64,000 nt of DNA from JBKHXF01 sp046566145 (GCA_046566145.1 JBKHXF010000011.1:13014-77013), one strand, 5' to 3'. Counted from the first letter of the stretch, positions 35,811-44,498 are shown. Notes: generated by a model from the sequence alone, not told the origin. Translations and numbers: made by a program.

Positions 35811-35882
35811 TTATCCACAGATCTGTGGAAGCCCGTTGTGGAAGGGTGGGGACACCGGGGCGGGTTGTCCACAGGTGTGGAC
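35811..35882. other. Cluster of canonical DnaA boxes (non-oriC)
   Basis: Within 72 bp: TTATCCACA (35811-35819, identical to the E. coli consensus), TGTGGAA (35824), TGTGGAA (35837), TTGTCCACA (35865-35873, the high-G+C consensus) and TGTGGAC (35876). Mixed orientation with short spacing. It lies in the 220-bp gap between the 3' end of crgA and the start of the FmdB-like gene. These boxes match the consensus better than most at oriC. Confidence 0.8.
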
Positions 35883-35973
35883 GCGGCTGTGGGGAGAACG
35901 TCACCGGTGTCGTTCGGACATCCCGGGCGTTCCCGGACGGTTGGGCGGGTCGGGACCGCTCCCGTCGCCCGCC

Positions 35974-36243
35974 TCAGCGCCAGCGGGTCAGGAACCCCAG
36001 GCCAGCGGTCAACAGCACGAAGCCGGTCACCGTGGTGATGTTCCCACCCAACGGCATCCCAGCCGTGAACCGCTGCACGATGGGGAAGTACCCGGCGATG
36101 ATGATGAGGACGCCGACGACCAGCAGGGTCAGCCCGGTCGCGGGGATCCAGGTGGGCGACGGCGGCGGGTTCTTCGGGGGCGGCGCCGTCTCGTGGGCGC
36201 GTGGTCGCGCCTTGTTCTTGCGGCGGTGCTTGCTCTCGGGCAT
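35974..36243 (-). CDS. crgA: Cell-division protein CrgA
   Basis: 89 residues. N-terminal MPESKHRRKNKARPRA basic tail, then two TM helices (WIPATGLTLLVVGVLIIIAGYF and ITTVTGFVLLTAGLGFLTRW) ending in the CrgA-type TRWR. CrgA is an actinobacterial divisome protein that interacts with FtsZ, FtsQ, PBPs. Length and architecture match, and the position between gyrA and the pknB cluster is conserved. Divergent from the sortase gene. Confidence 0.88.
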   Translation of the reverse strand: MPESKHRRKNKARPRAHETAPPPKNPPPSPTWIPATGLTLLVVGVLIIIAGYFPIVQRFTAGMPLGGNITTVTGFVLLTAGLGFLTRWR

Positions 36244-36408
36244 CGGGGTCGCACCCTGACGGTCGGCGTGGACGGGCCGATGCTAGCGCGAACCCGCCCC
36301 GCGGCTCGGGCTGCCGTCCGGCGTCACCGGAACCCCGACGCGACCCCGGTGGTTACCCTCGGTGCCAGCCCCGTCCCCGGGCGGTGGGGCCACGACCGCG
36401 AGGCGCAC

Positions 36409-37062
36409 GTGCTGACCAAGACGATCCGCGCGACCGGATGGACGCTCATCTCGGTCGGCGTGCTCATCCTGCTGTACCTCGTCTACCTGCTGTTCTTCAC
36501 CAACCTCGAGACCGACCGGGCGCAGCGGGACCTGCTCGAGCAGTGGTCCCTCGAGGTCGGCGAGGCCGCGCTGCCCGGTGAGGGCTTCGACCCGAGCGCC
36601 ATCGACGCCGAGTCCGACCCGGTCGACCCCGGCGACGCGTACGCGGTCATCTGGTTCGAGCGACCGGGCAGCGACGTCCGCCCCGTCCGCCAGGAACCCC
36701 TGTACGTCGTCGAGGGTGTGAGCCTCGAGGTGCTCAAGCGCGGCCCCGGCCACTACCCGGAGACCTCGGCGCCCGGCGGGTCGGGCAACTTCGCGATCTC
36801 GGGGCACCGCACCACCTACGGCGCGCCGTTCTACGACCTCGACGACCTCCGGGCCGGCGACCGCGTCCACGTCGTGGACCGGCAGGGCCGCGAGTTCGTC
36901 TACGAGGTCCGGGAGCAGCGGGTCGTCAGCCCGTTCGACACCTGGGTCGTCGGCCGCGACCCGCTGGGGGACGGTAAGCCGCTGATGACCCTCACGACGT
37001 GCCACCCGCGCCTCTCGGCCGCCCAGCGGCTCATCGTGTTCGCCGAGCTCGTCACCACGTGA
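36409..37062 (+). CDS. Class E sortase
   Basis: 217 residues. N-terminal TM (TLISVGVLILLYLVYLLFF), an acidic spacer, then the catalytic sortase domain: ISGHRTTYGAPFYDL (His133), TLTTCHPRLSAAQRLIVFAEL with catalytic Cys198 (TLxTC) and the C-terminal Arg nearby. Class E sortases anchor surface proteins to peptidoglycan in high-G+C actinobacteria, commonly favouring LAXTG-like signals. GTG start with GAGG upstream. The window contains one LPSTG protein (49287). Confidence 0.93.
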   Translation: MLTKTIRATGWTLISVGVLILLYLVYLLFFTNLETDRAQRDLLEQWSLEVGEAALPGEGFDPSAIDAESDPVDPGDAYAVIWFERPGSDVRPVRQEPLYVVEGVSLEVLKRGPGHYPETSAPGGSGNFAISGHRTTYGAPFYDLDDLRAGDRVHVVDRQGREFVYEVREQRVVSPFDTWVVGRDPLGDGKPLMTLTTCHPRLSAAQRLIVFAELVTT

Positions 37063-37073
37063 GGGGACCCGAC

Positions 37074-37316
37074 GTGAGCGACACCCCCGACCACGGCCAC
37101 GGCCACTCCCACGACCGCACGCCCGAGCCGTCTCCCGAGGTGCCGCGCCGGCGGATGCCCGCGCCGGCGCGGTGGCTCGCCATCGTCCTGCTCGCCGTCG
37201 TGGTGCTGTTCCTGCTCTTCACCGAGATCTTCCCGCGGGTCGAGCAGTACCTGAACCAGGACCCGACCCTCGGGGCGCCGGACGCGGCCGTCTACGCGCT
37301 GCGGTCGCCCAGGTAG
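37074..37316 (+). CDS. Small single-pass membrane protein with His-rich N-terminus
   Basis: 80 residues. VSDTPDHGHGHSHDRTPEPSPE (six His in 14) may bind metal or be cytosolic low-complexity; TM segment WLAIVLLAVVVLFLLFTEIF follows, then a short outside tail. GTG start with GAGGGG 9 nt upstream; 12 nt after the sortase stop, so probably in its operon. It overlaps the polyprenyl synthase 3' end (convergent) by 25 nt. No family recognised. Confidence 0.7.
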   Translation: MSDTPDHGHGHSHDRTPEPSPEVPRRRMPAPARWLAIVLLAVVVLFLLFTEIFPRVEQYLNQDPTLGAPDAAVYALRSPR

Positions 37317-38530
37317 GCCGCCATCTCGGCCAGCGTGGCGCGGGACTCGTCGTCGACGTCGAGCCGGTCGAGCGCGCCGAGCGCCGCGGCCACCTCGGCC
37401 TCGACGAACGCCTCCGTCGCGACGAGCCCGCCGGACGACCGCATCAGGTCGCGCAGCACCTCGGCGCCGGCGGCGTCGAGCGCCGGGTCGCCCAGCAGCC
37501 GCTCGAAGGTCGCGAGGTCGTCCCCGTCGAGCCGAGCCGCGGTCTCGGCGACCAGCAGCGTGCGCTTGCCCTCGACGAGGTCCCCGATCGTCGACTTGCC
37601 CGTCTCGTCGTCGGAGCCGAACACGCCCAGCACGTCGTCGCGCACCTGGAACGCGCGGCCGAGCGGGTCGCCGACGGCGTGCAGCCCGGCCACCAGCGTG
37701 TCGTCGGCGCCGGCGAGGACGGCGCCGACCTCCAGCGGCCGGGCCACGGAGTAGCGCCCCGACTTGTAGGTGGCGACGGCCAGGGCGAGCTCGCGCGAGG
37801 TGGTGCGGCTCGCGGCGGCCTGCAGGTCGACCACCTGCCCGGCCATGACCTCCTCGCGCAGCAGCGTGAAGCGGCGCAGTCCGGCGAGGAGCCGCTCGGC
37901 GGGGACGCGGGCGCCGAGGAACAGCTCGTCCGCCTGCACGAACGCGAGGTCGCCGAGCAGGATCGCCACCGCCGCGCCGTGCAGGTCCGCGTCACCGGCC
38001 CAGCCGGCGTCGCGGTGGGCCGCCGCGAAGGTGACGTGGGTCGTGGGGCGCCCGCGTCGCGTCGGGGCCGCGTCGATGATGTCGTCGTGCAGCAGGGCGC
38101 AGGTGTGCAGCAGCTCGAGCGCGAGCGCCGGCCCCATCGCGTCGTCGAGGTCGACCTCCGGGCCGCCGCCGGCGCGGTACCCGGTGAGCAGCAGCGCCGG
38201 ACGGACCCGCTTGCCACCCCCGACGACGAACTCCCGCAGCTCCGCCGCGAGCGGGGCCAGTCCCTCGTGCAGCGCCACGATCCGTGGCAGCGCCTCGTCG
38301 AGGTAGGTCGCCAGCGCACCGTCGATGCGGGCGCGCAGGCGGGACAGCGAGGCGGGAGGGCCGGGCAACGGGGGCTCCGGGTCGGGCGGTGCGGGGGCTG
38401 GCGGACGCGGACGTCCCCCGCGGGAGTCTAGGTGCCCGGCCCCCGGCGTAGACTCGGGGTCGCTCCCGGCGGCGTCCGCGCCGCCGAACCGTGCCGTCGT
38501 CGTGCCGTCCCGAGGCCCCGTGTCCCGCAC
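37292..38530 (-). CDS. Polyprenyl (geranylgeranyl/heptaprenyl-type) diphosphate synthase
   Basis: 412 residues if started at GTG 38530; the conserved core begins near residue 60. Aspartate-rich motif 1 is LLHDDIIDAAPTRRG, motif 2 is AFQVRDDVLGVFG, with GGGKRVRPALLL before motif 1 and the Mg-binding Asp in both. It condenses isopentenyl diphosphate onto allylic diphosphates, supplying quinone side chains, carotenoids or polyprenol carriers. The first about 60 residues are Pro-rich and have no ATG/GTG after the first codon, so a CTG near 38350 may be the real start. The 5' end overlaps the divergent 38520 gene by 11 bp. Confidence 0.82.
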   Translation of the reverse strand: MRDTGPRDGTTTARFGGADAAGSDPESTPGAGHLDSRGGRPRPPAPAPPDPEPPLPGPPASLSRLRARIDGALATYLDEALPRIVALHEGLAPLAAELREFVVGGGKRVRPALLLTGYRAGGGPEVDLDDAMGPALALELLHTCALLHDDIIDAAPTRRGRPTTHVTFAAAHRDAGWAGDADLHGAAVAILLGDLAFVQADELFLGARVPAERLLAGLRRFTLLREEVMAGQVVDLQAAASRTTSRELALAVATYKSGRYSVARPLEVGAVLAGADDTLVAGLHAVGDPLGRAFQVRDDVLGVFGSDDETGKSTIGDLVEGKRTLLVAETAARLDGDDLATFERLLGDPALDAAGAEVLRDLMRSSGGLVATEAFVEAEVAAALGALDRLDVDDESRATLAEMAAYLGDRSA

Positions 38531-40292
38531 CCGCAGCCGTCCCCCCGCCGCGCCCCCCGACCCGTCGTCGCTGCCGCGGCCGTGGGTCGCGTCGTACCCG
38601 CCGGGCGTGCCGCCGAGCTACCGCTTCCCCGACGTGCCCGTCACCCGGTTCCTCGACGACGCCGCCCGGGACTTCCCGGAGCAGGTCGCCCTCGACCACC
38701 GGGGCTGGACCTGCACGTGGGCCGAGCTGCGCGACCAGGTCGACCGGTTCGCCTCCGCGCTGCTCGACCTCGGCGTCACCGCCGGCGACCACCTCGGGGT
38801 GGCGCTGCCCAACCTCCCGGCGTGGGTCGTCGCCTCCTTCGCGGCGTGGCGCGTCGGGGCGGTGCTCGTGCCGCTGGAGCCCGGCCTCGGGGTCGACGAC
38901 CTCGTCGACGCCTGCGAGCACCTCGAGGTCCGTGTGCTGGTGTGCCTCGAGCCGCACGTGCCCACGGTCAACGCCGCCCGCACCCGCCTGCCCGGGCTCG
39001 CCCACGTCGTGGCGACCGGCGTGCAGGACTGGCTGCCGGTCCGCGGCCGGCTGCTCGCCCCGCTGGTCGGCCGTCGGGCCGGCTGGTACCGACGCGTCCG
39101 CCCCGACGACGACGTCTGGTCGCTGACCGGCCTGGTCGAGCACGCCGGCGGCCTCGTCAAGCAGGTCCCCCTCGCGTCCGACGCGCCGGCGGCGGTGCTG
39201 CGGACCGGCGGGACCACGGGCCGCCGGCGCGCGGTCGTCCTGACCCACCGCAACCTCGTCGCCAACGCGTTCCAGGCGCGGCTGTGGGTCCCCGACGTGC
39301 AGGCGGGTCGCGAGACGCTGCTGTGCGCCCTGCCGCTGTGGCACGCCTACGGCCTGACGATGGGGATGCTCGTCGCGGTGCTCGCCGGCGCCCGTCTGGT
39401 GCTGGTCGCCCGGCCCGACGTCGACGCGGTCCTCGACGCCGTCGACCGGACCCGCCCGACCCTCCTCCCCGGCGTGCCCCGCCTGTACGCCGCGCTGGTC
39501 GACCACCCCCACCTCGCCGACCACGACCTCTCGTCGATCCGGGCGTGCGTCTCCGGCGGGGCGCCGCTGCCCCCCGAGGTGCACCGGGCCTTCGAGGAGG
39601 CGACCGACGGGGCCCGGCTGCGCGAGGGGTACGGGCTCACCGAGTGCGCGCCGCTCACCCACGCGAACCCGATCTACGGGCGCACCACCCCCGGCGCGAT
39701 CGGGCTGCCGGTCACCGACACCGTCGCGGCGGTCGTGGACCCGACCGACCCGTCCCGGCGCTGCGAGCCCGGCGAGGTGGGGATGCTCCTCGTGCACGGG
39801 CCGCAGGTGATGGCCGGGTACTGGCGCGACCCGGAGGCGACCGCGGAGGTCCTCGTCGACGGGTGGCTCGTCACCGGCGACCTCGCCACCCACGACGAGG
39901 ACGGCGTGTTCCGCATCGTGGAGCGCGCCGGCGAGGTCCTCGACGTCGACGGCACCGAGGTGGTCCCGAGCGTGGTCGAGGCGGCGCTGCTCGCCCACCC
40001 CGGGGTGCTGGAGGCGGCGCTCGTCGGGTTGCCGGACGACGAGGGCCGCACCCGGCTGACCGCGTTCGTGGTGCTGCGCGCACGGTCCCGCGCCACCGCC
40101 GGCGAGCTCACCGAACACTGCCGGCAGCGGCTCGACGACCCGGCGGTCGTCCCGCACGAGGTCCGGGTCGTGGAGGAGCTGCCCCGCAGCGTGCTCGGCA
40201 AGGTCCTGCGCCGCGAGCTCGAGCGCCGCGAGCGGGCCCGCCTGCAGACCGTCGCCGCGGCCGCCCCCGAGGGGCGAGGAGATCCGACGTGA
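38520..40292 (+). CDS. AMP-binding (acyl-CoA synthetase-like) enzyme, degenerate core motifs
   Basis: 590 residues. Adenylate-forming fold: PEQVALDHRGWTCTWAELRDQVDR at the start, LRTGGTTGRRRAVVLTHRNLVAN (P-loop-like), YGLTECAPLTHANPIYG, GWLVTGDLATHDEDGVFRIVERAGEVL and the C-terminal LGKVLRREL with the catalytic Lys. Two deviations: the TSGTTGxPKG loop has RRRA instead of PKG, and the DRxKD hinge is EVLDVDG. It may have altered activity. GTG at 38520 has GAGG 5 nt upstream. Stop overlaps pabA by 4 nt. Confidence 0.82.
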   Translation: MSRTRSRPPAAPPDPSSLPRPWVASYPPGVPPSYRFPDVPVTRFLDDAARDFPEQVALDHRGWTCTWAELRDQVDRFASALLDLGVTAGDHLGVALPNLPAWVVASFAAWRVGAVLVPLEPGLGVDDLVDACEHLEVRVLVCLEPHVPTVNAARTRLPGLAHVVATGVQDWLPVRGRLLAPLVGRRAGWYRRVRPDDDVWSLTGLVEHAGGLVKQVPLASDAPAAVLRTGGTTGRRRAVVLTHRNLVANAFQARLWVPDVQAGRETLLCALPLWHAYGLTMGMLVAVLAGARLVLVARPDVDAVLDAVDRTRPTLLPGVPRLYAALVDHPHLADHDLSSIRACVSGGAPLPPEVHRAFEEATDGARLREGYGLTECAPLTHANPIYGRTTPGAIGLPVTDTVAAVVDPTDPSRRCEPGEVGMLLVHGPQVMAGYWRDPEATAEVLVDGWLVTGDLATHDEDGVFRIVERAGEVLDVDGTEVVPSVVEAALLAHPGVLEAALVGLPDDEGRTRLTAFVVLRARSRATAGELTEHCRQRLDDPAVVPHEVRVVEELPRSVLGKVLRRELERRERARLQTVAAAAPEGRGDPT

Positions 40293-40876
40293 CCCGCATC
40301 CTCATCGTCGACAACTACGACTCGTTCACCTACAACATCGCGCAGGAGCTCGGCGAGCTCGGCGCCGACGTCGAGGTGGTCCGCAACGACGCCTTCACGG
40401 TCGACGAGCTGCTGGCCGACCTGCCCGCGGGGGTCGTGATCTCGCCCGGGCCGGGCGACCCGTCCGACGCGGGGCTGTCGAACGACGTCATCCGCGCCGT
40501 CGCCGGGGTGCGGCCGCTGCTCGGGGTGTGCCTCGGCCACCAGTGCATCGGCGAGGTCTACGGCGGCCGCATCGTGCGCGCCCCGGAGCTGGTGCACGGC
40601 AAGACGTCGCCGATCCACCACGACGGGGTGGGCGTCTTCGCGGGCCTGCCCGACCCCTTCGACGCGACCCGCTACCACTCGCTGGTGGTCGAGGAGGCGT
40701 CGTTCCCGGACGTCCTCGAGGTGACCGCCCGCACGGCCGACGGGCTCATCATGGGCCTGCGCCACCGGGAGCTCGACGTCGAGGGGGTGCAGTTCCACCC
40801 GGAGTCGGTGCTGACCCGGCACGGGATGGACCTGCTCGGGAACTTCCTGCGCCGCTGCGTCCCCGTCCCGGCCTGA
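40289..40876 (+). CDS. Glutamine amidotransferase component of anthranilate/aminodeoxychorismate synthase (PabA/TrpG type)
   Basis: 195 residues. Class I glutamine amidotransferase: nucleophile in GVCLGHQCIGEVYGG, oxyanion region, and the His/Glu of EGVQFHPESVLTRHGMDLL. It releases ammonia from glutamine for p-aminobenzoate or anthranilate synthesis with a partner not in this window. In mycobacteria trpG (Rv0013) sits here. GTG start with AGGAG 8 nt upstream. Confidence 0.93.
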   Translation: MTRILIVDNYDSFTYNIAQELGELGADVEVVRNDAFTVDELLADLPAGVVISPGPGDPSDAGLSNDVIRAVAGVRPLLGVCLGHQCIGEVYGGRIVRAPELVHGKTSPIHHDGVGVFAGLPDPFDATRYHSLVVEEASFPDVLEVTARTADGLIMGLRHRELDVEGVQFHPESVLTRHGMDLLGNFLRRCVPVPA

Positions 40877-40894
40877 CGGCCGACCCCCCGGGGC

Positions 40895-41869
40895 TCAGGC
40901 GGCCGAGAGCGCGTCGATGGCGTCGGCCAGCGTCGCCACGCCGATGACGCGCAGCCCCGCCGGCGCGGCCGCCTGGGCGGCCTCGAGCTGGGCGGCCGGC
41001 ACGAGCAGGATGTCGGCGCCGGCGGTCTCGGCGGCGGCGACCTTCTCGACGACGCCGCCGATCGGGCCGACGTTGCCGTCCGCGTCGATGGTCCCGGTCC
41101 CGGCGACGTGCCGACCGGCGGCCAGGTCGACCTCCGACAGCAGGTCGAAGACGGTCAGCGCGATCATCATCCCGGCGGAGGGGCCGCCGATGGTCGTGTC
41201 GGCGAGCTCGGCCTCGAACGGCAGCTCGACGTCGTTCGCGGTGGTCTCGAGCACGATGCCGAGCCCCGCCCGGTCGAGCTGCGGGATGCGCTGCGCGGTG
41301 ACGGTCACGTCGAGCTGCTCGCCGCCGCGGTCGACGACGAGCTCGACCCGGTCGCCGGGGGAGAGCATCGACAGCGTGGCGATGAGCTCGTCGGCGTCGA
41401 AGACGGCCGTGCCGTCGGCCTCGAGGACGAGGTCGCCGGGCTCGAGCCGGCCGGACGCCGGTCCGCCCGACAGGACGTTGAGCACGATCGGGCGGGTCTG
41501 CAGGCGCACGTCGAGCCCGGCGTGGGAGGCCCCGACGGCCACGGCGGTGCGGAACGCCCGGCCGAACTGCTGCTGCTGGAGGCGGAAGTAGTCCTCCTCG
41601 TCCACGTCGTCCGGGATCACGGCCTGGCGCAGCTGCAGCTCCCGGTCGGGGGAGAGCAGCGCCTGCACGGTCCCGACGAGCGACGGCTGCAGGAGTCGGA
41701 TGGTCAGCAGGTCGTAGGTGCCCGACAGCTCGGTCGTCTCGGTGTCGATCGTGACGAGCTCGGCCACGTCGTCGGCGCCGCCCGGGGCGAACGCGACCAG
41801 CGGCATCGGGACCAGCAGCGCGGCCAGCAGCACGATGCCCGCCGAGACCAGGTGGAAGGCGGCGCGCAT
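40895..41869 (-). CDS. PDZ / Lon-type (S16) membrane protease, YlbL-like
   Basis: 324 residues. N-terminal TM (VSAGIVLLAALLVPMPLVAFA), PDZ domain (about 120-200: IVLNVLSGGPASGRLEPGDLVLEADG), and a C-terminal Lon-type Ser/Lys protease domain with catalytic Ser in TTIGGPSAGMMIAL and Lys in GGVVEKVAAAETAGA. Architecture matches YlbL of Bacillus and Rv3194c of Mycobacterium, believed to degrade periplasmic/extracytoplasmic proteins. Its stop lies 18 nt from pabA (convergent); the start overlaps the M50 protease stop by one base. Confidence 0.9.
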   Translation of the reverse strand: MRAAFHLVSAGIVLLAALLVPMPLVAFAPGGADDVAELVTIDTETTELSGTYDLLTIRLLQPSLVGTVQALLSPDRELQLRQAVIPDDVDEEDYFRLQQQQFGRAFRTAVAVGASHAGLDVRLQTRPIVLNVLSGGPASGRLEPGDLVLEADGTAVFDADELIATLSMLSPGDRVELVVDRGGEQLDVTVTAQRIPQLDRAGLGIVLETTANDVELPFEAELADTTIGGPSAGMMIALTVFDLLSEVDLAAGRHVAGTGTIDADGNVGPIGGVVEKVAAAETAGADILLVPAAQLEAAQAAAPAGLRVIGVATLADAIDALSAA

Positions 41870-43158
41870 CAGCGGTCCTCGTCCCCGGCCGCACCGGAGA
41901 TCGGCACGGTCGGGTCGGCGGTGCGGGTGCCCGGCGCCGGCGGTGGCAGGCTGCCGGCCGGGGGTGGCGGCGGGCCGCCGGCGCGCCCACGTCCGGTGCG
42001 CTGGGTGCGACGCGCGAGCTGGTGCAGCCGCTCGAGGGCGTCGAACACCTGCCGCTGGCCGAGGACGGTGCGCACCCGGTCGTCCTCGCCGACGACGGCC
42101 ACCACGCCGGCACCGCCCTGGACGAGCCGGAGCAGCTCCAGCACCTCGGTGTCGAGGCGCACGGTGGGCAGGTCGTCGACCGGCACCATCACGTCGCCGG
42201 CGAACCGGACCGCCCGGTCGTGCGGGTCCATGCGTCGGACGTCCTCGAGGCGGAGGGCGCCGAGCACGTCGGCGCCGGCGAGGTCGGCGTCCGGGTGCAC
42301 CGAGGCGTCGACGACCGGGAAGGCCGCGAAGCCGGGGGCGGCGGCCATGGCGTCGGCGGCCGCGTCGAGCGCACGGTCCTTCGGGATGCGGGGGGCGGGG
42401 ACGACGACCAGCGCGGCGACGGTGCGACCGCCGAGCAGGCCGCTCACCTGCGAGTGGGCGAGCTCGGCCCGGGCGGCGCGCAGGATGTACCAGCCGATGA
42501 AGGACAGCCACAGCGCCGACAGCAGGGCGCCCGGGCGGGTGGTGATCGTCCAGAACGCGTAGAGCAGGATCAGCCCGGCGACGCCGGCGCCGGCGTGGGC
42601 GGCGATACGGATGGCCTTCTGGCGGTCCTTGGTGATCGCCCAGGCGATGGCCCGCAGCACCCGGCCGCCGTCGAGCGGTGCGCCGGGGATGATGTTGAAC
42701 ACGGCCAGCGCGACGTTGAGCCAGCCCAGCACGCCGGCGACCTCGCCGACGGGTGCGGGGGCCCCGAACGCGTCACCGAGCGCCGCGACGAGCCCGAACA
42801 GCGCCCCGAGCACGAGCGACACCCACGGGCCGATGGCGGCGATCGCGAACTCGTCGCGCGGCCGCTCCGGCTCGGCGTGCATCTCGGTGACGCCGCCGAA
42901 CAGGAACAGCGTGATGCCGCCGACCTCGGCGTCGCGGTGCTGCCCCTCCAGCGCGTGCGCGGCCTCGTGGGCCAGCACCGACGCGAAGAACAGCAGCGCG
43001 GCGACCACGGCCATGACGAGCGCGACGGCGGTGGGCTGCCCGGCGGAGAAGCGCAGCTGGAACGACCACACCACGAGCAGCGCGATGAGGATCCACGACG
43101 GGTCGACGCGGACGTCGATGCCGCGGATGCTGAGGATGCGGATGGCTCTGGGGAACAT
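41869..43158 (-). CDS. Site-2-type (M50) intramembrane metalloprotease with CBS domains
   Basis: 429 residues. About six TM segments. Active site: HEAAH in SVLAHEAAHALEG (about residues 65-69) and the second-motif NIIPGAPLDGGRVL with Asp. The C-terminal region (about 250-380) has a CBS-pair-like sequence (RIPKDRALDAAADAMAAAPGFAAFPVVD and DLPTVRLDTEVLELLRLVQGGAGVVAVV), then a Pro-rich tail. Such proteases cut membrane-anchored regulators; CBS domains may sense adenyl nucleotides. Directly upstream of the PDZ protease in a shared unit; divergent from the aeRF1-like gene. Confidence 0.92.
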   Translation of the reverse strand: MFPRAIRILSIRGIDVRVDPSWILIALLVVWSFQLRFSAGQPTAVALVMAVVAALLFFASVLAHEAAHALEGQHRDAEVGGITLFLFGGVTEMHAEPERPRDEFAIAAIGPWVSLVLGALFGLVAALGDAFGAPAPVGEVAGVLGWLNVALAVFNIIPGAPLDGGRVLRAIAWAITKDRQKAIRIAAHAGAGVAGLILLYAFWTITTRPGALLSALWLSFIGWYILRAARAELAHSQVSGLLGGRTVAALVVVPAPRIPKDRALDAAADAMAAAPGFAAFPVVDASVHPDADLAGADVLGALRLEDVRRMDPHDRAVRFAGDVMVPVDDLPTVRLDTEVLELLRLVQGGAGVVAVVGEDDRVRTVLGQRQVFDALERLHQLARRTQRTGRGRAGGPPPPPAGSLPPPAPGTRTADPTVPISGAAGDEDR

Positions 43159-43328
43159 GGGCTCGTGACGGTACGCCAGCCGGACCGGCCGGTCGGCCCC
43201 ATGCCGGGTCGCGACCTGCTAGAGAACGGCGGGAAGGGAGCGTGTCACCGAACGTTCGTACCGGTCGGGTGGCCGGCAGGGTGGACGGTCGGCCGGTGCG
43301 CTCTGCGGGACCTCGTTAAGGTGGACGC

Positions 43329-44498
43329 ATGATCGACGAGACGCTGCTCCAGTCCCTGACCGACTTCACCGACGACGAGGGCGTGCTGTCCTTCTACGTC
43401 GGTGTCACCCCCGCCCAGGCCGCCGACCCGCGCCCCACGACACCGCTCGAGGTGCGCGCCGGGATCGACGACCTGCGGGCCTCCCTCGACGGTGACGGCC
43501 GCGCCGCGGTCCAGCGCCGGCTCGAGGAGCTCAACGGCGACCTCGAGGAGCTGACCGACCCGAAGTCCTCGGGTCGCGGCCGCGCCCTGTTCGTGGGCGT
43601 GTCCTCGGGTCGCACCGAGCAGGTGCACCTGCAGATGCCGTTCCGGACCCGGGTGCTGTTCGACGAGCGCCCCTACGTCCGGCCGCTCGTGGCCGCCTAC
43701 GACGAGGGCCGCCCCGCCGGCATCGCCGTCGTGCACGCCAAGGGCGCCCGGCTGCTCGAGTGGGGCTTCGGCGAGGCCACCGAGGTGTTCACCCGCGACT
43801 TCGAGCTCACCGACGCGCAGACCGCGGACGTCAAGTCCGGTCCGTCGCCGAACAACCCGAACCTGCCCGGCGGCGGGAACGTGAACAAGGAGCGCTACGA
43901 GGACCGCATCGACGAGAACCGCCACCGGTTCCTGAAGTCGTTCCTCGACGAGCTCGTGACGACCGCCGACGAGCACGGCTGGGACCGCCTGGTCGTCGCC
44001 GGGGCCCCCAAGCTCCGCGACGACGTCGTCGCGACCCTCCAGCGCGACCACGGCAGGCAGGCGCTGCTCGCCGAGCACGCGTGGGAGCAGACGCCGCCCC
44101 ACGAGGTGGCCACCCAGGTGTGGGACACCCTGCGCGCCGCGTCCGCGGACCGGGCGATCGAGCTGGTGGAGCGCTGCATCGACCGGGCCAAGTCCGGCGG
44201 GGCCGGTGCCCTCGGGGACCGCGACGTGTGCGCGGCCGCCAACGAGGGGCGCATCTCCCACCTGCTGTTCCAGACCGACCTGAGCCTCGAGGGGTTCCGC
44301 TCGGAGGCCGGGACGCTGCACGTCTCCGACGACGGCGCCATGGGCGAGTCCGACGTGGCGATGCACCCCGAGCCGCTGCTGGTCGACCGGCTGGTGCAGC
44401 AGGTCATCGCGACCGGCGGGAAGGTGACGCCGGTCGGGGAGACCGCCGGGGGGATGCTCGGCGCCGAGGGCGCGATCGGCGCGCTGCTGCGCTGGTGA
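43329..44498 (+). CDS. Bacterial aeRF1-family protein (baeRF/Balon-like)
   Basis: 389 residues. The overall layout and segments TPLEVRAGIDDLRASLD, AVVHAKGARLLEWGFGE and KERYEDRIDENRHRFLKSFLDELVTTADEHGWDRLVVAG match bacterial homologues of the archaeo-eukaryotic release factor 1, which includes ribosome-hibernation factor Balon. Instead of the GGQ tripeptide of aeRF1, the loop reads PGGGNVNKERYEDR (GGG near residue 180); it would lack peptide-release activity but could occupy the A site. Function in this organism is inferred. ATG start, followed by TPR partner gene with 4-nt overlap. Confidence 0.72.
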   Translation: MIDETLLQSLTDFTDDEGVLSFYVGVTPAQAADPRPTTPLEVRAGIDDLRASLDGDGRAAVQRRLEELNGDLEELTDPKSSGRGRALFVGVSSGRTEQVHLQMPFRTRVLFDERPYVRPLVAAYDEGRPAGIAVVHAKGARLLEWGFGEATEVFTRDFELTDAQTADVKSGPSPNNPNLPGGGNVNKERYEDRIDENRHRFLKSFLDELVTTADEHGWDRLVVAGAPKLRDDVVATLQRDHGRQALLAEHAWEQTPPHEVATQVWDTLRAASADRAIELVERCIDRAKSGGAGALGDRDVCAAANEGRISHLLFQTDLSLEGFRSEAGTLHVSDDGAMGESDVAMHPEPLLVDRLVQQVIATGGKVTPVGETAGGMLGAEGAIGALLRW

